From: an uncultured Aquimonas sp.
GTDB taxonomy: Bacteria; Pseudomonadota; Gammaproteobacteria; Xanthomonadales; Xanthomonadaceae
Assembly (NCBI RefSeq): GCF_937888285.1
Contig: NZ_CALART010000006.1
Span: 1 to 64,000 of the forward strand
Direction of reading: 5' to 3'
Length of the DNA: 64,000 nt
Both the position numbers and the translations under genes were made by a program. The notes under the pieces are model-generated. The model was given only the letters and a program-made list of their open reading frames with translations. It was not told the origin of the DNA and made no database searches. Below are positions 15,711 through 24,023 of the stretch, one piece after another; the first letter of the stretch is position 1, and every line of letters starts with the position of its first letter.

Positions 15711-16481
15711 ATGCGATTTCCACTCGCCGTGCTTGCCCTGACCCTGGCGCTCCCCGCCTCGGCCGAAATCGTTTCCCGTGAACTCACCTGGGACGTGGAC
15801 GGCGTGCCGATGCGCGGCCATATCGTCCATGACGATGCGCAGGCCTCGCGCAGCGGCCTGGTGATGGTGCCGAACTGGATGGGCGTCAATGCCTCGGCGC
15901 TGGAGAAGGCGAAGGCGGTCGCCGCGCGTGGCTACACGGTCCTGCTGGCGGACGTCTACGGCGCCGACCTGCGGCCGGCGAACGCTCAGGAAGCCGGGCA
16001 GGCCGCACAGGCGATGTACGCCGACCGTCCTGTCCTGCGCGCGCGGGCCAATGCGGCGGTGGACCAGCTGAAGGCGCTGGCGGCCGAAGCACGCTTTCCC
16101 GCAGACCGGATCGGCGCGATCGGTTTCTGCTTCGGCGGTGCGACCGTGCTCGAACTCGCCCGCAGCGGCCGCGACGACGTCGATGGCGTGGTCAGCTTCC
16201 ACGGCAGCCTCGGCACCTCGATGCCTGCAGAAGCCGGTGCAGTAAAGGCCAGCGTGCTGGTGCTGAACGGCGCAGCCGACACCTATGTCAGCGCGGACGA
16301 GATCAAGGGCCTGCAGGAGGAAATGACCGCTGCCGGCGCCGACTGGCAGTTCGTCAACTTCGCCGACGCCGTGCACTGCTTCGCCGAGGCCGACGCCAAC
16401 TCCCCCGGCTGCACCTACCACGAGCGCAGCGCCAAGCGCGCCTACCGGATGATGGACGACTTCTTCGCCGAGGTGTTTTGA
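15711..16481 (+). CDS. Secreted dienelactone hydrolase family protein
   Basis: This is a 256-residue alpha/beta hydrolase. A Sec signal peptide (residues 1-18) is predicted to be cut after PASA. The nucleophile elbow GFCFGG has Cys140, which is typical of dienelactone hydrolases; Asp190 (NGAAD) and His222 (DAVHCF) complete the triad. The substrate is unknown; export makes a catabolic chlorocatechol role unlikely. A GGAG sequence lies a few bases upstream of the ATG. A GGGATT-type repeat array begins 5 nt after the stop codon. Confidence 0.88.
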   Translation: MRFPLAVLALTLALPASAEIVSRELTWDVDGVPMRGHIVHDDAQASRSGLVMVPNWMGVNASALEKAKAVAARGYTVLLADVYGADLRPANAQEAGQAAQAMYADRPVLRARANAAVDQLKALAAEARFPADRIGAIGFCFGGATVLELARSGRDDVDGVVSFHGSLGTSMPAEAGAVKASVLVLNGAADTYVSADEIKGLQEEMTAAGADWQFVNFADAVHCFAEADANSPGCTYHERSAKRAYRMMDDFFAEVF

Positions 16482-16486
16482 GAGAG

Positions 16487-16531
16487 CCGGGATTGGGGAT
16501 TCGGGATTAGGGATTAGGGATTAGGGATTGG
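16487..16531 (+). repeat. GGGATT-type array after the dienelactone hydrolase gene
   Basis: Six to seven degenerate units (GGGATTG, GGGATTC, GGGATTA) start with GCCGGGATT just after the stop codon. The array faces an inverted array at 16664-16698, with about 130 bp of non-coding DNA between them. Confidence 0.8.
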
Positions 16532-16663
16532 ACCGAAGGTCGAAGCGCTGCGCGAGATGGCGCGTCGAGGACATCAGCCGCAACACCGAGGTCTGAGCGC
16601 AGCGCATTGACCATTGGTTGATCCAGGAAGGCGGCCGCCTCGCGGGCGCAGCTCGCGCTTTTG

Positions 16664-16698
16664 CGAATCCCCAATCCCCAATCCCGAATCCCGGCCCT
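16664..16698 (-). repeat. GGGATT-type array after ispB
   Basis: On the minus strand this begins one base after the ispB stop codon as GGGCCGGGATTCGGG, the same junction as at the macB-like gene at position 60. Four units follow. Confidence 0.8.
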
Positions 16699-17706
16699 TC
16701 AGTATTCCCGCTCCACCGAGTACATCGCCAGCCCGCGCAGCGCGGCCAGCTGGGGGGATTCGGGCAGAGCGTCGAGGGCGGCGATCGCCTCGTCGGCGTA
16801 GCGGCGGGCGATGTGCTGGCTGTAGTCCAGGCTGCCGCTTGCGCGAATGGCAGAGACGATCTCGGGCAGGGCGTCGGTGTCGCCCTGTTCGATCGCCTTC
16901 GCCATGCGCGCGCGGCTGGCGGCATCGACGCGACCCAGCGCATGGATCAGGGGCAGGGTGGCCTTGCCCTCGGCCAGATCGTCGCCGAGGTTCTTGCCGA
17001 GCGTGCTGGCATCGGCCGTGTAGTCGAGCACGTCATCGGCGATCTGGAAGGCGTAGCCGAGCGCCAGGCCAAAGCGCTCCATTGCCGCCTGCTGTGCATC
17101 CGTAGCGCCGGCAAGCAGTGCGCCGAGACGCGTGGCAGCCGCGAACAGCACGGCCGTCTTGCGCTCGATCACGCGCAGGTAGGCGGCCTCGTCGGTGTCC
17201 GGGTTGTGCACGTGCAGCAGCTGCAGCACCTCGCCTTCGGCGATCGCATTGGTGGTGTTGGCGAGAATCCGCATCACCGGCATGCGGTCGAGCTCGACCA
17301 TCAGCTGGAAGCTGCGCGAGTACAGGAAATCGCCGACCAGCACGCTGGCTGCGTTACCCCACAGGGCATTGGCGGTCTTGCGCCCGCGCCGCAGGTCGGA
17401 TTCGTCGACCACATCGTCGTGCAGCAGGGTCGAGGTGTGGATGAACTCGATGATGGCCGCCATCTGCAGATGGTCGTTGCCGTGGTAGCCGAGCGCGCGC
17501 GCAGCCAGCAGGACCAGCATGGGCCGGAGCCGCTTGCCGCCGGCGGCGATGATGTGTTCGGAGATCTGGTTGATCAGCACGACGTCCGAGGCGAGCCGCT
17601 CGCGGATCAGCCGGTTCACGGCCTCCATGTCGGTAGACACCAGGCCCTGGATTTCCGGGAGTCGCAGGGCAGGGCGGGGGCGAGGGGGCAGGACGGCGGC
17701 ATTCAT
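16699..17706 (-). CDS. ispB: Octaprenyl diphosphate synthase
   Basis: This is a 335-residue trans-polyprenyl synthase that elongates farnesyl diphosphate to the C40 side chain of ubiquinone. The first aspartate-rich motif is in LLHDDVVDESDLRRGR and the second in IADDVLDYTAD; GGKRLRPMLVLL is the isopentenyl-diphosphate site. Length and N-terminus agree with E. coli IspB. A perfect -10 hexamer TATAAT ends only 7 bases before the ATG, so the transcript would begin at or next to the start codon. The gene is divergent from ssb. Confidence 0.95.
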   Translation of the reverse strand: MNAAVLPPRPRPALRLPEIQGLVSTDMEAVNRLIRERLASDVVLINQISEHIIAAGGKRLRPMLVLLAARALGYHGNDHLQMAAIIEFIHTSTLLHDDVVDESDLRRGRKTANALWGNAASVLVGDFLYSRSFQLMVELDRMPVMRILANTTNAIAEGEVLQLLHVHNPDTDEAAYLRVIERKTAVLFAAATRLGALLAGATDAQQAAMERFGLALGYAFQIADDVLDYTADASTLGKNLGDDLAEGKATLPLIHALGRVDAASRARMAKAIEQGDTDALPEIVSAIRASGSLDYSQHIARRYADEAIAALDALPESPQLAALRGLAMYSVEREY

Positions 17707-17713
17707 GCGCTGG

Positions 17714-17719
17714 ATTATA
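17714..17719 (-). promoter_or_regulatory. ispB -10 element, candidate leaderless transcript
   Basis: The minus-strand TATAAT is a perfect consensus. It is 7 bp from the ATG at 17706, so transcription should start at the first codon. No good -35 hexamer is visible at 17 or 18 bp. Confidence 0.45.
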
Positions 17720-17836
17720 GCGGCGGCTCGGCGTGCAGCCGATGCGAGCCTCGGCAGATTTCCTACACCCGGCCGCGCCGGATTCGCATTCGCGCCGTGG
17801 CTGTACCGCGCTGGCGAGGCGCCAAAGCGCAGCCGC

Positions 17837-17842
17837 TATACT
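17837..17842 (+). promoter_or_regulatory. ssb -10 element
   Basis: TATACT lies 84 bp upstream of the ssb ATG. A clear -35 hexamer is not visible. The region between this site and the divergent ispB start could also hold a LexA-type site, but none was recognised. Confidence 0.4.
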
Positions 17843-17926
17843 GCGCCTCCACCGGCCGCCGCCATGACGGCGGCCGCCCGCATCCGGCCGCTGGCGCGGC
17901 CCAGAAGATCAAAGGACACCGCTCGC

Positions 17927-18439
17927 ATGGCCCGTGGCATCAACAAGGTCATCATCGTCGGCACCCTCGGCGCCGATCCTGAAACCCGCTACACCGCCTC
18001 CGGCTCGGCGATCACCTCGATGCGCCTCGCCACCAACGAGAGCTGGACCGACAAGCAGACCGGCCAGAAGCAGGAGCGCACCGAGTGGCACCGCGTGAAG
18101 ATGTTCGGCCGGCTGGCCGAGATCGCCGCGGAGTACCTGCGCAAGGGCAAGCAGGTCTACGTCGAGGGCAGCCTGCGCACCGACAAGTACACCGACAAGG
18201 ACGGCATCGAGCGCTACAGCACCGACATCATCGCCAACGACATGCAGATGCTCGGCGGCGCCGGCGGTGAAGGCGGCGGCATGCGCGGTGGCGAGGGCGG
18301 CGGCGCACGCGAATCCGGCGGTGGCTACAGCCGCGGCGGCGATCGCCCCGAGCGCGCAGCCCCGCGCGGCAATGCGCCCGCGCCGTCGAGGCAGGCGCCG
18401 CCGGACAACGGCTTCGACGACGACGACATTCCCTTCTGA
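17927..18439 (+). CDS. ssb: Single-stranded DNA-binding protein
   Basis: This is a 170-residue SSB. The N-terminal OB-fold (about 1-115) begins ARGINKVIIVGTLGADPETR and includes TEWHRVKMFGRLAEIA. A glycine- and arginine-rich flexible linker follows (about 116-150). The acidic tip DDDDIPF recruits replication and repair partners. The long in-frame extension upstream of 17927 is excluded because SSB family proteins start here. An AAAGGA ribosome-binding site lies at 17911-17916. Confidence 0.97.
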   Translation: MARGINKVIIVGTLGADPETRYTASGSAITSMRLATNESWTDKQTGQKQERTEWHRVKMFGRLAEIAAEYLRKGKQVYVEGSLRTDKYTDKDGIERYSTDIIANDMQMLGGAGGEGGGMRGGEGGGARESGGGYSRGGDRPERAAPRGNAPAPSRQAPPDNGFDDDDIPF

Positions 18440-18504
18440 GGAAGCACGGGGCGGGGCCCATGCGCAAGGCTCGCGGCGGGCTGGCCGGTTCAGGCGTCGT
18501 CCGC

Positions 18505-18510
18505 TATAAG
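18505..18510 (+). promoter_or_regulatory. Candidate rng -10 element
   Basis: TATAAG at 18505-18510 would place the transcription start near 18517. The in-frame GTG at 18510 would then lie outside the transcript, which argues for the TTG at 18543 as the real start codon. Confidence 0.4.
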
Positions 18511-18542
18511 TGCCGGGATTCCGACTCCCCCGTGGCCTTCCC

Positions 18543-20030
18543 TTGTCCGAAGAGATCCTGATCAACGTCACCCCGCGCGAAACCCGCGTCGCGGTGGTCG
18601 AAAACGGCATGCTGCAGGAGGTCCACATCGAGCGGGCCTCGCGCCGCGGCTATGTCGGCAACATCTACAAGGGCAAGGTGATCCGGGTCATGCCGGGCAT
18701 GCAGGCCGCCTTCGTCGAGGTCGGCCTGCAGCGCGCGGCCTTCCTGCACGCCTCCGACATCCTGCGACTGCCAACCGCGCTGCCGCTGCCGCCGGATGGC
18801 GACGAACCGCCGCCGCCTTCGCCGACGCCGCCGATCTCGGAGCTGGTCCGCGAGGGCCAGGAGGTCGTTGTGCAGGTGGTCAAGGACCCGATCGGCAGCA
18901 AGGGCGCGCGGCTGACGACCCAGCTCAGCATTCCCTCGCGCTATCTGGTCCTGCTGCCCTACAGCCGGGTGCTGGGCGTGTCGGCGCGGATCGAGGACGA
19001 GGCCGAACGCGCCCGCCTGAAGACGGCGATCGGCGAGCTGTCGAACGGCTCCAGCCTGGGCTACATCGTGCGCACCAATGCCGACGGCCAGCCGGCCGAG
19101 GCGCTGGCCGAGGATCTCGCCTATCTCGGCAAGCTTTGGGACGCGATCCAGGCGGGCTCGCAACAAAGCAAGGTCGGCAGCTGCATCTACGAAGACCTCT
19201 CGCTGCCGCTGCGCGCCCTGCGCGATCTGCTGCACGACGAGGTGGAAAAGGTGCGCGTCGATTCGCGCGAGACCTTCGAGCGCACCCTGCGCTTCGCCAG
19301 CCAGTTCATGCCGGAGCTGGCGCCGCGCATCGAGCACTACCCCGGCGAGCGCCCGATCTTCGATCTCTACGGCGTCGAGGATGAAATCCAGCGCGCCATG
19401 CAGAAGGAGGTGCCGCTGAAGTCCGGCGGCTACCTGGTGATCGACCAGACCGAGGCCATGACCACGGTCGACGTCAACACCGGTGCCTTTCTGGGCAGTC
19501 GCAATCTGGAGGAGACCGTCTACCGGACCAACCTCGAAGCGGCCCAGGCGGTGGCAAGGCAGCTGCGGCTGCGCAACCTCGGCGGCATCATCATCATCGA
19601 CTTCATCGACATGACCGACGCCGAGCACCGTCGCCAGGTGCTGCGCCAGCTCGAGAAGTCGCTGTCGCGCGACCACGCCAAGACCACGGTCTACGAGTTC
19701 TCGCCGCTGGGTCTGGTCGAAATGACCCGCAAGCGCACCATCGACAGCCTGGAGCGCCAGCTCTGCGAGCCCTGCAACGCCTGCGGCGGGCGCGGCACGG
19801 TAAAGACGACCGAAACCGTCACCTACGAGATCTTCCGCGAGATCACCCGCGCGGTGCGCCAGTTCGACGCGCAGAAGCTGCTGGTGCTGGCCTCGCCGAA
19901 AGTGGTGGCGCGGATCCTGGAGGAAGAGTCCAGTGCGGTCGCCGAGCTGGAGGAGTTCATCGGCAAGACCATCCGTTTCCAGGCCGACGACAACTACGCG
20001 CAGGAGCAGTACGACGTGGTCCTGCTGTGA
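18543..20030 (+). CDS. rng: Ribonuclease G
   Basis: This is a 495-residue endoribonuclease of the RNase E/G family that processes 16S rRNA 5' ends and decays mRNA. The N-terminal EEILINVTPRETRVAVVENG aligns with E. coli RNase G from its second residue, so I take the TTG at 18543 as start. It has an S1 domain (GNIYKGKVIRVMPGMQAAFV), the catalytic-site segment with the magnesium aspartates (TVDVNTGAF, IIIDFIDM) and the zinc-link CEPCNACGG (CxxC). There is no degradosome scaffold tail, so it is RNase G rather than E. It ends with a 4-bp GTGA overlap into yhdP. Confidence 0.94.
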   Translation: MSEEILINVTPRETRVAVVENGMLQEVHIERASRRGYVGNIYKGKVIRVMPGMQAAFVEVGLQRAAFLHASDILRLPTALPLPPDGDEPPPPSPTPPISELVREGQEVVVQVVKDPIGSKGARLTTQLSIPSRYLVLLPYSRVLGVSARIEDEAERARLKTAIGELSNGSSLGYIVRTNADGQPAEALAEDLAYLGKLWDAIQAGSQQSKVGSCIYEDLSLPLRALRDLLHDEVEKVRVDSRETFERTLRFASQFMPELAPRIEHYPGERPIFDLYGVEDEIQRAMQKEVPLKSGGYLVIDQTEAMTTVDVNTGAFLGSRNLEETVYRTNLEAAQAVARQLRLRNLGGIIIIDFIDMTDAEHRRQVLRQLEKSLSRDHAKTTVYEFSPLGLVEMTRKRTIDSLERQLCEPCNACGGRGTVKTTETVTYEIFREITRAVRQFDAQKLLVLASPKVVARILEEESSAVAELEEFIGKTIRFQADDNYAQEQYDVVLL

Positions 20031-23000
20031 GCCATCCGCTGCGCCGAGCGCTGAAGCGCCTGCGCCGCTGGCTGGGCGTGGCACTGGCGCTGCTGTTGAT
20101 CTGCGCCGCCGTGCTGGTGGCGCTGGCGCACCAGCTGCTGCCGGTGCTGGAGCAGCATCCGCAGGACGTCGCCCGCTGGCTGGAGCAGCGCATCGGCCAG
20201 CCGGTGCGGATCAGCGGCGTGCAGGCGCGCTGGACGCGCCGCGGGCCCGTGCTCGACCTGCGCGATCTGCACATCGGCGGAGATCCCGATGGCGCCGGCG
20301 GGCTCAACATGGGTTCGGCACGGGTGCGGGTGAACGTCTACACGGGACTGTTCCCGGGCCAGCCGCTGCTCAGCCTGCGTGCGGAAGGTCTCAGCCTGGA
20401 GCTTGCGCGCAGCATCGAGGGGCAGTGGCAGGCGCGTGGCCTGCGCGGTGGCGCGGGTCTCGACATCGAGGAGGCGCTTGCCCAGCTGGAGCGGATCGGT
20501 GAGCTGGAGCTGTTCGATGGCGCCCTGGTCATCGAGGACCGCTATGCCGATCTCGATGTCCGCCTCGACCGTATCGACGCGCGCCTGCGCACCGTCGGCG
20601 GTAGCTTCCGCTTCGCCCTGCGCGTGCACGCCGAGGACAGCCCGCCGCTGCGCCTGACCGGCAAGCTCGATACCCGCCTGCAGGAAGGTCGTCTGCACCT
20701 CGGCGCGCGTGCGCTGGACCTGCCGTCCTGGCTGCAGGGCAGCCAGCTGGCAGGCCTGGGGCTCGATTCCGGCCGCGCCGATCTCGACATGTGGCTGCGC
20801 GTCCAGGAGGGGCGGATCGCCGAGGTCGACAGCATCGCCCGCATCGAATCGCTGCGGCTGCGCCCGCGCGGCGCCGAGGCCGACGCGCCGGCCGCCGAAC
20901 TCGATGCGCTGGAGCTGCAGGCCTGGCTGCAGCGGGAGGCCGATGGCTGGCGCTTGAGCCTGCCGCGCTTCGAGCTGCGTTCCCAGTCCGGTCGCTCGCA
21001 AACGGGTCTGGACCTGCGCTGGCAGGATGAACGTCTCGCCCTGCGCCTCGACAGTCTGGAATTCGCGGCCTTCGCCGAGCTGCTGCCGGCGCTGACCACC
21101 GTCGACCCGGCGCTGATGGCCTGGCTGCACGAGGCGCAGCCGCGCGGACGCCTGCAGGATCTCGAACTCGGCTGGTCGGGTGGCGAGCGTATCGATTTGC
21201 AGGCGCGCCTGTCCGACCTCGGGCTTGCGGCGGTTGGCGCGCGCCCCGGATTTTCGGGATTGAGCGGTCGCATCCACGCGCACGGCGGCCTGCTGGCGGT
21301 GGACCTCGATGCGCCGGAGTTCGTGCTCGATGCGCCCGAGAGTCTGCGCGCGCCGCTGCCTGCCGCGCTGTCAGGTGCCTTGACCCTGTGGCGCGATGTC
21401 GAGGGCCCGCGCATCGAGCTCACCCCGCTGCGCGTGCAGGGCCCCGACTTCGGCGCGACGATCGAGGGCGCCGCCTGGCTCGACGGCAATGGCCGACGCC
21501 CAAGCCTGGATCTGCGCGCGGTGGTCGACCCGGGTCCGATCCGGGCCTCGCACCGCTTCTGGGTGCGCAACCGCATGCCGCCGAAGACCGTCGAGTGGCT
21601 GGAGCGCGCGCTGGTCGACGGCGAGCTCGCATCCGGCGTGGCCTTGATCCGCGGTGATCTCGACGACTGGCCCTTCGCTGCAGCCCAAGGGGTTTTCGAC
21701 GCGCGCGCCGAAGTGCGCGACGTGGTGCTGGACTATCTGCCGGATTGGCCGATCGGCACGCGGGTCGAGGGCTGGGCGCGCTTTCTCAACAGCAGCCTCG
21801 ATGGCGAAGTGTCGGCGCGCGTGTTGGGCGTGCCGGTGACCCGCGCTGCCGGTGGCATCGCCGATTTCGCCGCCCCCGTACTGGCGCTCGACATGGAGGG
21901 CGGCGCCGAGGGCGGCCGCCTGCTCGCCCTGCTGCGCGAGACGCCGCTGTGGCGGCGCTTCGGCGAGTACATGCGCGGCCTGAACATCGGCGGGCGCGGC
22001 GAGGCGCGGGTGCGTCTGGTGGCGCCGCTGAAGAAGGAGCTGGGCGAACTGGAGCTTGATGGCCAGGTCGACCTGGCCGACGCCGACCTCACCGACAGCC
22101 AGTGGGGCCTGCGTTTCGGCGCTGCCAGCGGGCGTGTGCGCTTCACCCGCGCCGGATTCAGTGCGGATGCGCTCGGCGTCCGCTTCGACGGCCAGCCGGC
22201 CAGCCTGAGCCTCGCCGCCGGCAGCTTCTGCGCCGAGCCCGAGCACCAGTTCGAGGCCAGTCTCAGCGGCAGCTTCAGCCCGGATTCGCTGCTCGCCCTG
22301 CGGCCCGAGCTGCACTGGCTTGAGCCCTACCTTGCCGGGCGCTCCGGCTGGACGCTGGACTTCCATGTGCCGACGTCGGGCGCGGCGGCAGAGCCAGCCG
22401 AGACCAGTGACGCGAACCAGGCCGCGGACAGGGCGCGGCCGCAGCTGCGCGTACGCTCGGATCTGGCGGGCACTGAGCTGAAGCTGCCCGCGCCCCTGCG
22501 CAAGGGCAGCGAAGACGCTCTGCCGCTCGACCTGCGCATCGATCTGCCGCTGGCCGGCGGAGGCCTCGATCTGCGCCTCGGTCGTCTGCTGCGACTGTTG
22601 GGTGCGCCCGGCGAGAACGCTGCCGACTTCCGCGGCGTGGCGTCGTTTGGCGCCGAGCCGCCCTTCGATCTGCCTGCGCAGGGGCTGGCCGTACGCGGCA
22701 CCACCTCGGTGCTGGATGCGCCGGCCTGGGTTGCGCTGGCGATGGGCGGCGGCGGCCAAGGCATTTCGATCGACAGCATCGATCTCGTCGCCGGCCAGCT
22801 GCGCGTGGGCGAACGCGGCCTGCCTGACCAGCGCCTGCAGTTCCGCATCGGCACCGACGGGCAACGCGAGATCCAGCTCGACGGCGACGCGGCGCGCGGC
22901 CGCATCGACTGGCCGATTGACGCCAGTGCGCCGGTGCTGGCGCGCTTCGAGCGTCTGCACTGGCCACCCGGCCCCGAGGAAACGCCCGGCGCACCACCGC

Positions 23001-23863
23001 GCCGCGTCGACGAGCCCGACCCCACCGCGCTGCCGCCGATCGACCTGCAGGTCGAGGACGCCGCTTTCGGCAAGATCCAGCTGGGGCGACTGGAGCTGCT
23101 GACCCGGCGCGGCCCGGATGGCCAGCTGGTGGAAAAACTGCAGGCGCGTTCCGATGACCTCGCGATCGACATCCGCGGCGACTGGAGCCGCAGCCTCACG
23201 GGCAGCGAGAGCCGCTTCACCCTTGGCTTCAGCGGCGACGATCTCGGCCGCATGCTGGGCGCGCTGGGCATCACCCCGCTGGTGCAGGGCGGCAAGACCC
23301 GCGCGGACATGGACCTGCGCTGGCAGGGTGGCCCCGCCAATTTCGCTTTTGCGGTCGCTGACGGCCAGCTGCGCTTGACGGTGGGCAAGGGCAGGGTGCC
23401 CGAACTCGAACCCGGCGCGGGCCGCTTTCTCGGTCTGCTCAGCCTTGCCGAGATTCCGCGCCGCCTGGCGCTGGATTTCAGCGACTTCTTCCGTTCCGGC
23501 CTGGCCTTCACTTCGATCGAAGGCAGCTTCCAGCTGGCCGGCGGCAATGCTGTGACCGAGGACCTGCGGATCGACGGCCCGGCGGCCGAGATCAAGCTGC
23601 GCGGCCGCACCGGACTCGCCGCGCGCGACTACGAGCTGCAGGTGGAAGTGCTGCCGCGCACCGGCAGCGTGCTGCCCGCGCTGGGCGCGATCACCGCGGG
23701 GCCCGCGGGTGCCGCCGTTGGTGCGGTCGCGCAGGCCGTACTGAACGCGCCCATGAAGCAGATGAACCGCACGCTCTACAGCGTCAACGGCAGCTGGGAC
23801 GAACCGCAGATCGAAGTGATCGACCGCGGCCCCGAGCGCGAGCCGCCGCTCCGTCAGCCTTAG
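20027..23863 (+). CDS. yhdP: AsmA-like protein YhdP
   Basis: This is a 1278-residue AsmA-superfamily protein with a single N-terminal membrane helix (about 16-38), a very long beta-rich periplasmic body and an AsmA-type C-terminal domain. YhdP, TamB and YdbH form hydrophobic grooves thought to carry phospholipids from inner to outer membrane. The start is GTG at 20027, overlapping the rng stop. The order rng-yhdP-tldD is the conserved gammaproteobacterial arrangement. The stop codon TAG is itself the first part of an interspersed palindromic repeat. Confidence 0.93.
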   Translation: MSHPLRRALKRLRRWLGVALALLLICAAVLVALAHQLLPVLEQHPQDVARWLEQRIGQPVRISGVQARWTRRGPVLDLRDLHIGGDPDGAGGLNMGSARVRVNVYTGLFPGQPLLSLRAEGLSLELARSIEGQWQARGLRGGAGLDIEEALAQLERIGELELFDGALVIEDRYADLDVRLDRIDARLRTVGGSFRFALRVHAEDSPPLRLTGKLDTRLQEGRLHLGARALDLPSWLQGSQLAGLGLDSGRADLDMWLRVQEGRIAEVDSIARIESLRLRPRGAEADAPAAELDALELQAWLQREADGWRLSLPRFELRSQSGRSQTGLDLRWQDERLALRLDSLEFAAFAELLPALTTVDPALMAWLHEAQPRGRLQDLELGWSGGERIDLQARLSDLGLAAVGARPGFSGLSGRIHAHGGLLAVDLDAPEFVLDAPESLRAPLPAALSGALTLWRDVEGPRIELTPLRVQGPDFGATIEGAAWLDGNGRRPSLDLRAVVDPGPIRASHRFWVRNRMPPKTVEWLERALVDGELASGVALIRGDLDDWPFAAAQGVFDARAEVRDVVLDYLPDWPIGTRVEGWARFLNSSLDGEVSARVLGVPVTRAAGGIADFAAPVLALDMEGGAEGGRLLALLRETPLWRRFGEYMRGLNIGGRGEARVRLVAPLKKELGELELDGQVDLADADLTDSQWGLRFGAASGRVRFTRAGFSADALGVRFDGQPASLSLAAGSFCAEPEHQFEASLSGSFSPDSLLALRPELHWLEPYLAGRSGWTLDFHVPTSGAAAEPAETSDANQAADRARPQLRVRSDLAGTELKLPAPLRKGSEDALPLDLRIDLPLAGGGLDLRLGRLLRLLGAPGENAADFRGVASFGAEPPFDLPAQGLAVRGTTSVLDAPAWVALAMGGGGQGISIDSIDLVAGQLRVGERGLPDQRLQFRIGTDGQREIQLDGDAARGRIDWPIDASAPVLARFERLHWPPGPEETPGAPPRRVDEPDPTALPPIDLQVEDAAFGKIQLGRLELLTRRGPDGQLVEKLQARSDDLAIDIRGDWSRSLTGSESRFTLGFSGDDLGRMLGALGITPLVQGGKTRADMDLRWQGGPANFAFAVADGQLRLTVGKGRVPELEPGAGRFLGLLSLAEIPRRLALDFSDFFRSGLAFTSIEGSFQLAGGNAVTEDLRIDGPAAEIKLRGRTGLAARDYELQVEVLPRTGSVLPALGAITAGPAGAAVGAVAQAVLNAPMKQMNRTLYSVNGSWDEPQIEVIDRGPEREPPLRQP

Positions 23864-23881
23864 GGTGGGCCCTGGCCCACC
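23864..23881 (+). repeat. 18-bp palindromic repeat, copy 1
   Basis: GGTGGGCCCTGGCCCACC directly follows the yhdP stop; the TAG stop belongs to the repeated block. Other copies are at 38250-38267 and, inverted, at 38424-38441. The flank CCCACC-GTGGCCTCGATGCTCGCC also resembles the flank of the 38250 copy. Confidence 0.75.
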
Positions 23882-24023
23882 GTGGCCTCGATGCTCGCCC
23901 CGGTCACGCCGGTCGCCTCGGCGCGCTTCACGCGGACATCCAGCCCTCACCTGTACGCGGGCGGCGACACCTCGCCAAGCCGCCTCGCTTGCGCCTTCAC
24001 TCCCGCAGCCCCATCCTGCGCCG

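Noticed and set aside
18510..18542. GTG at 18510 as the start of rng
   Set aside because: It overlaps a -10-like TATAAG, the extra residues have no match to RNase G, and the TTG at 18543 aligns with the family N-terminus.
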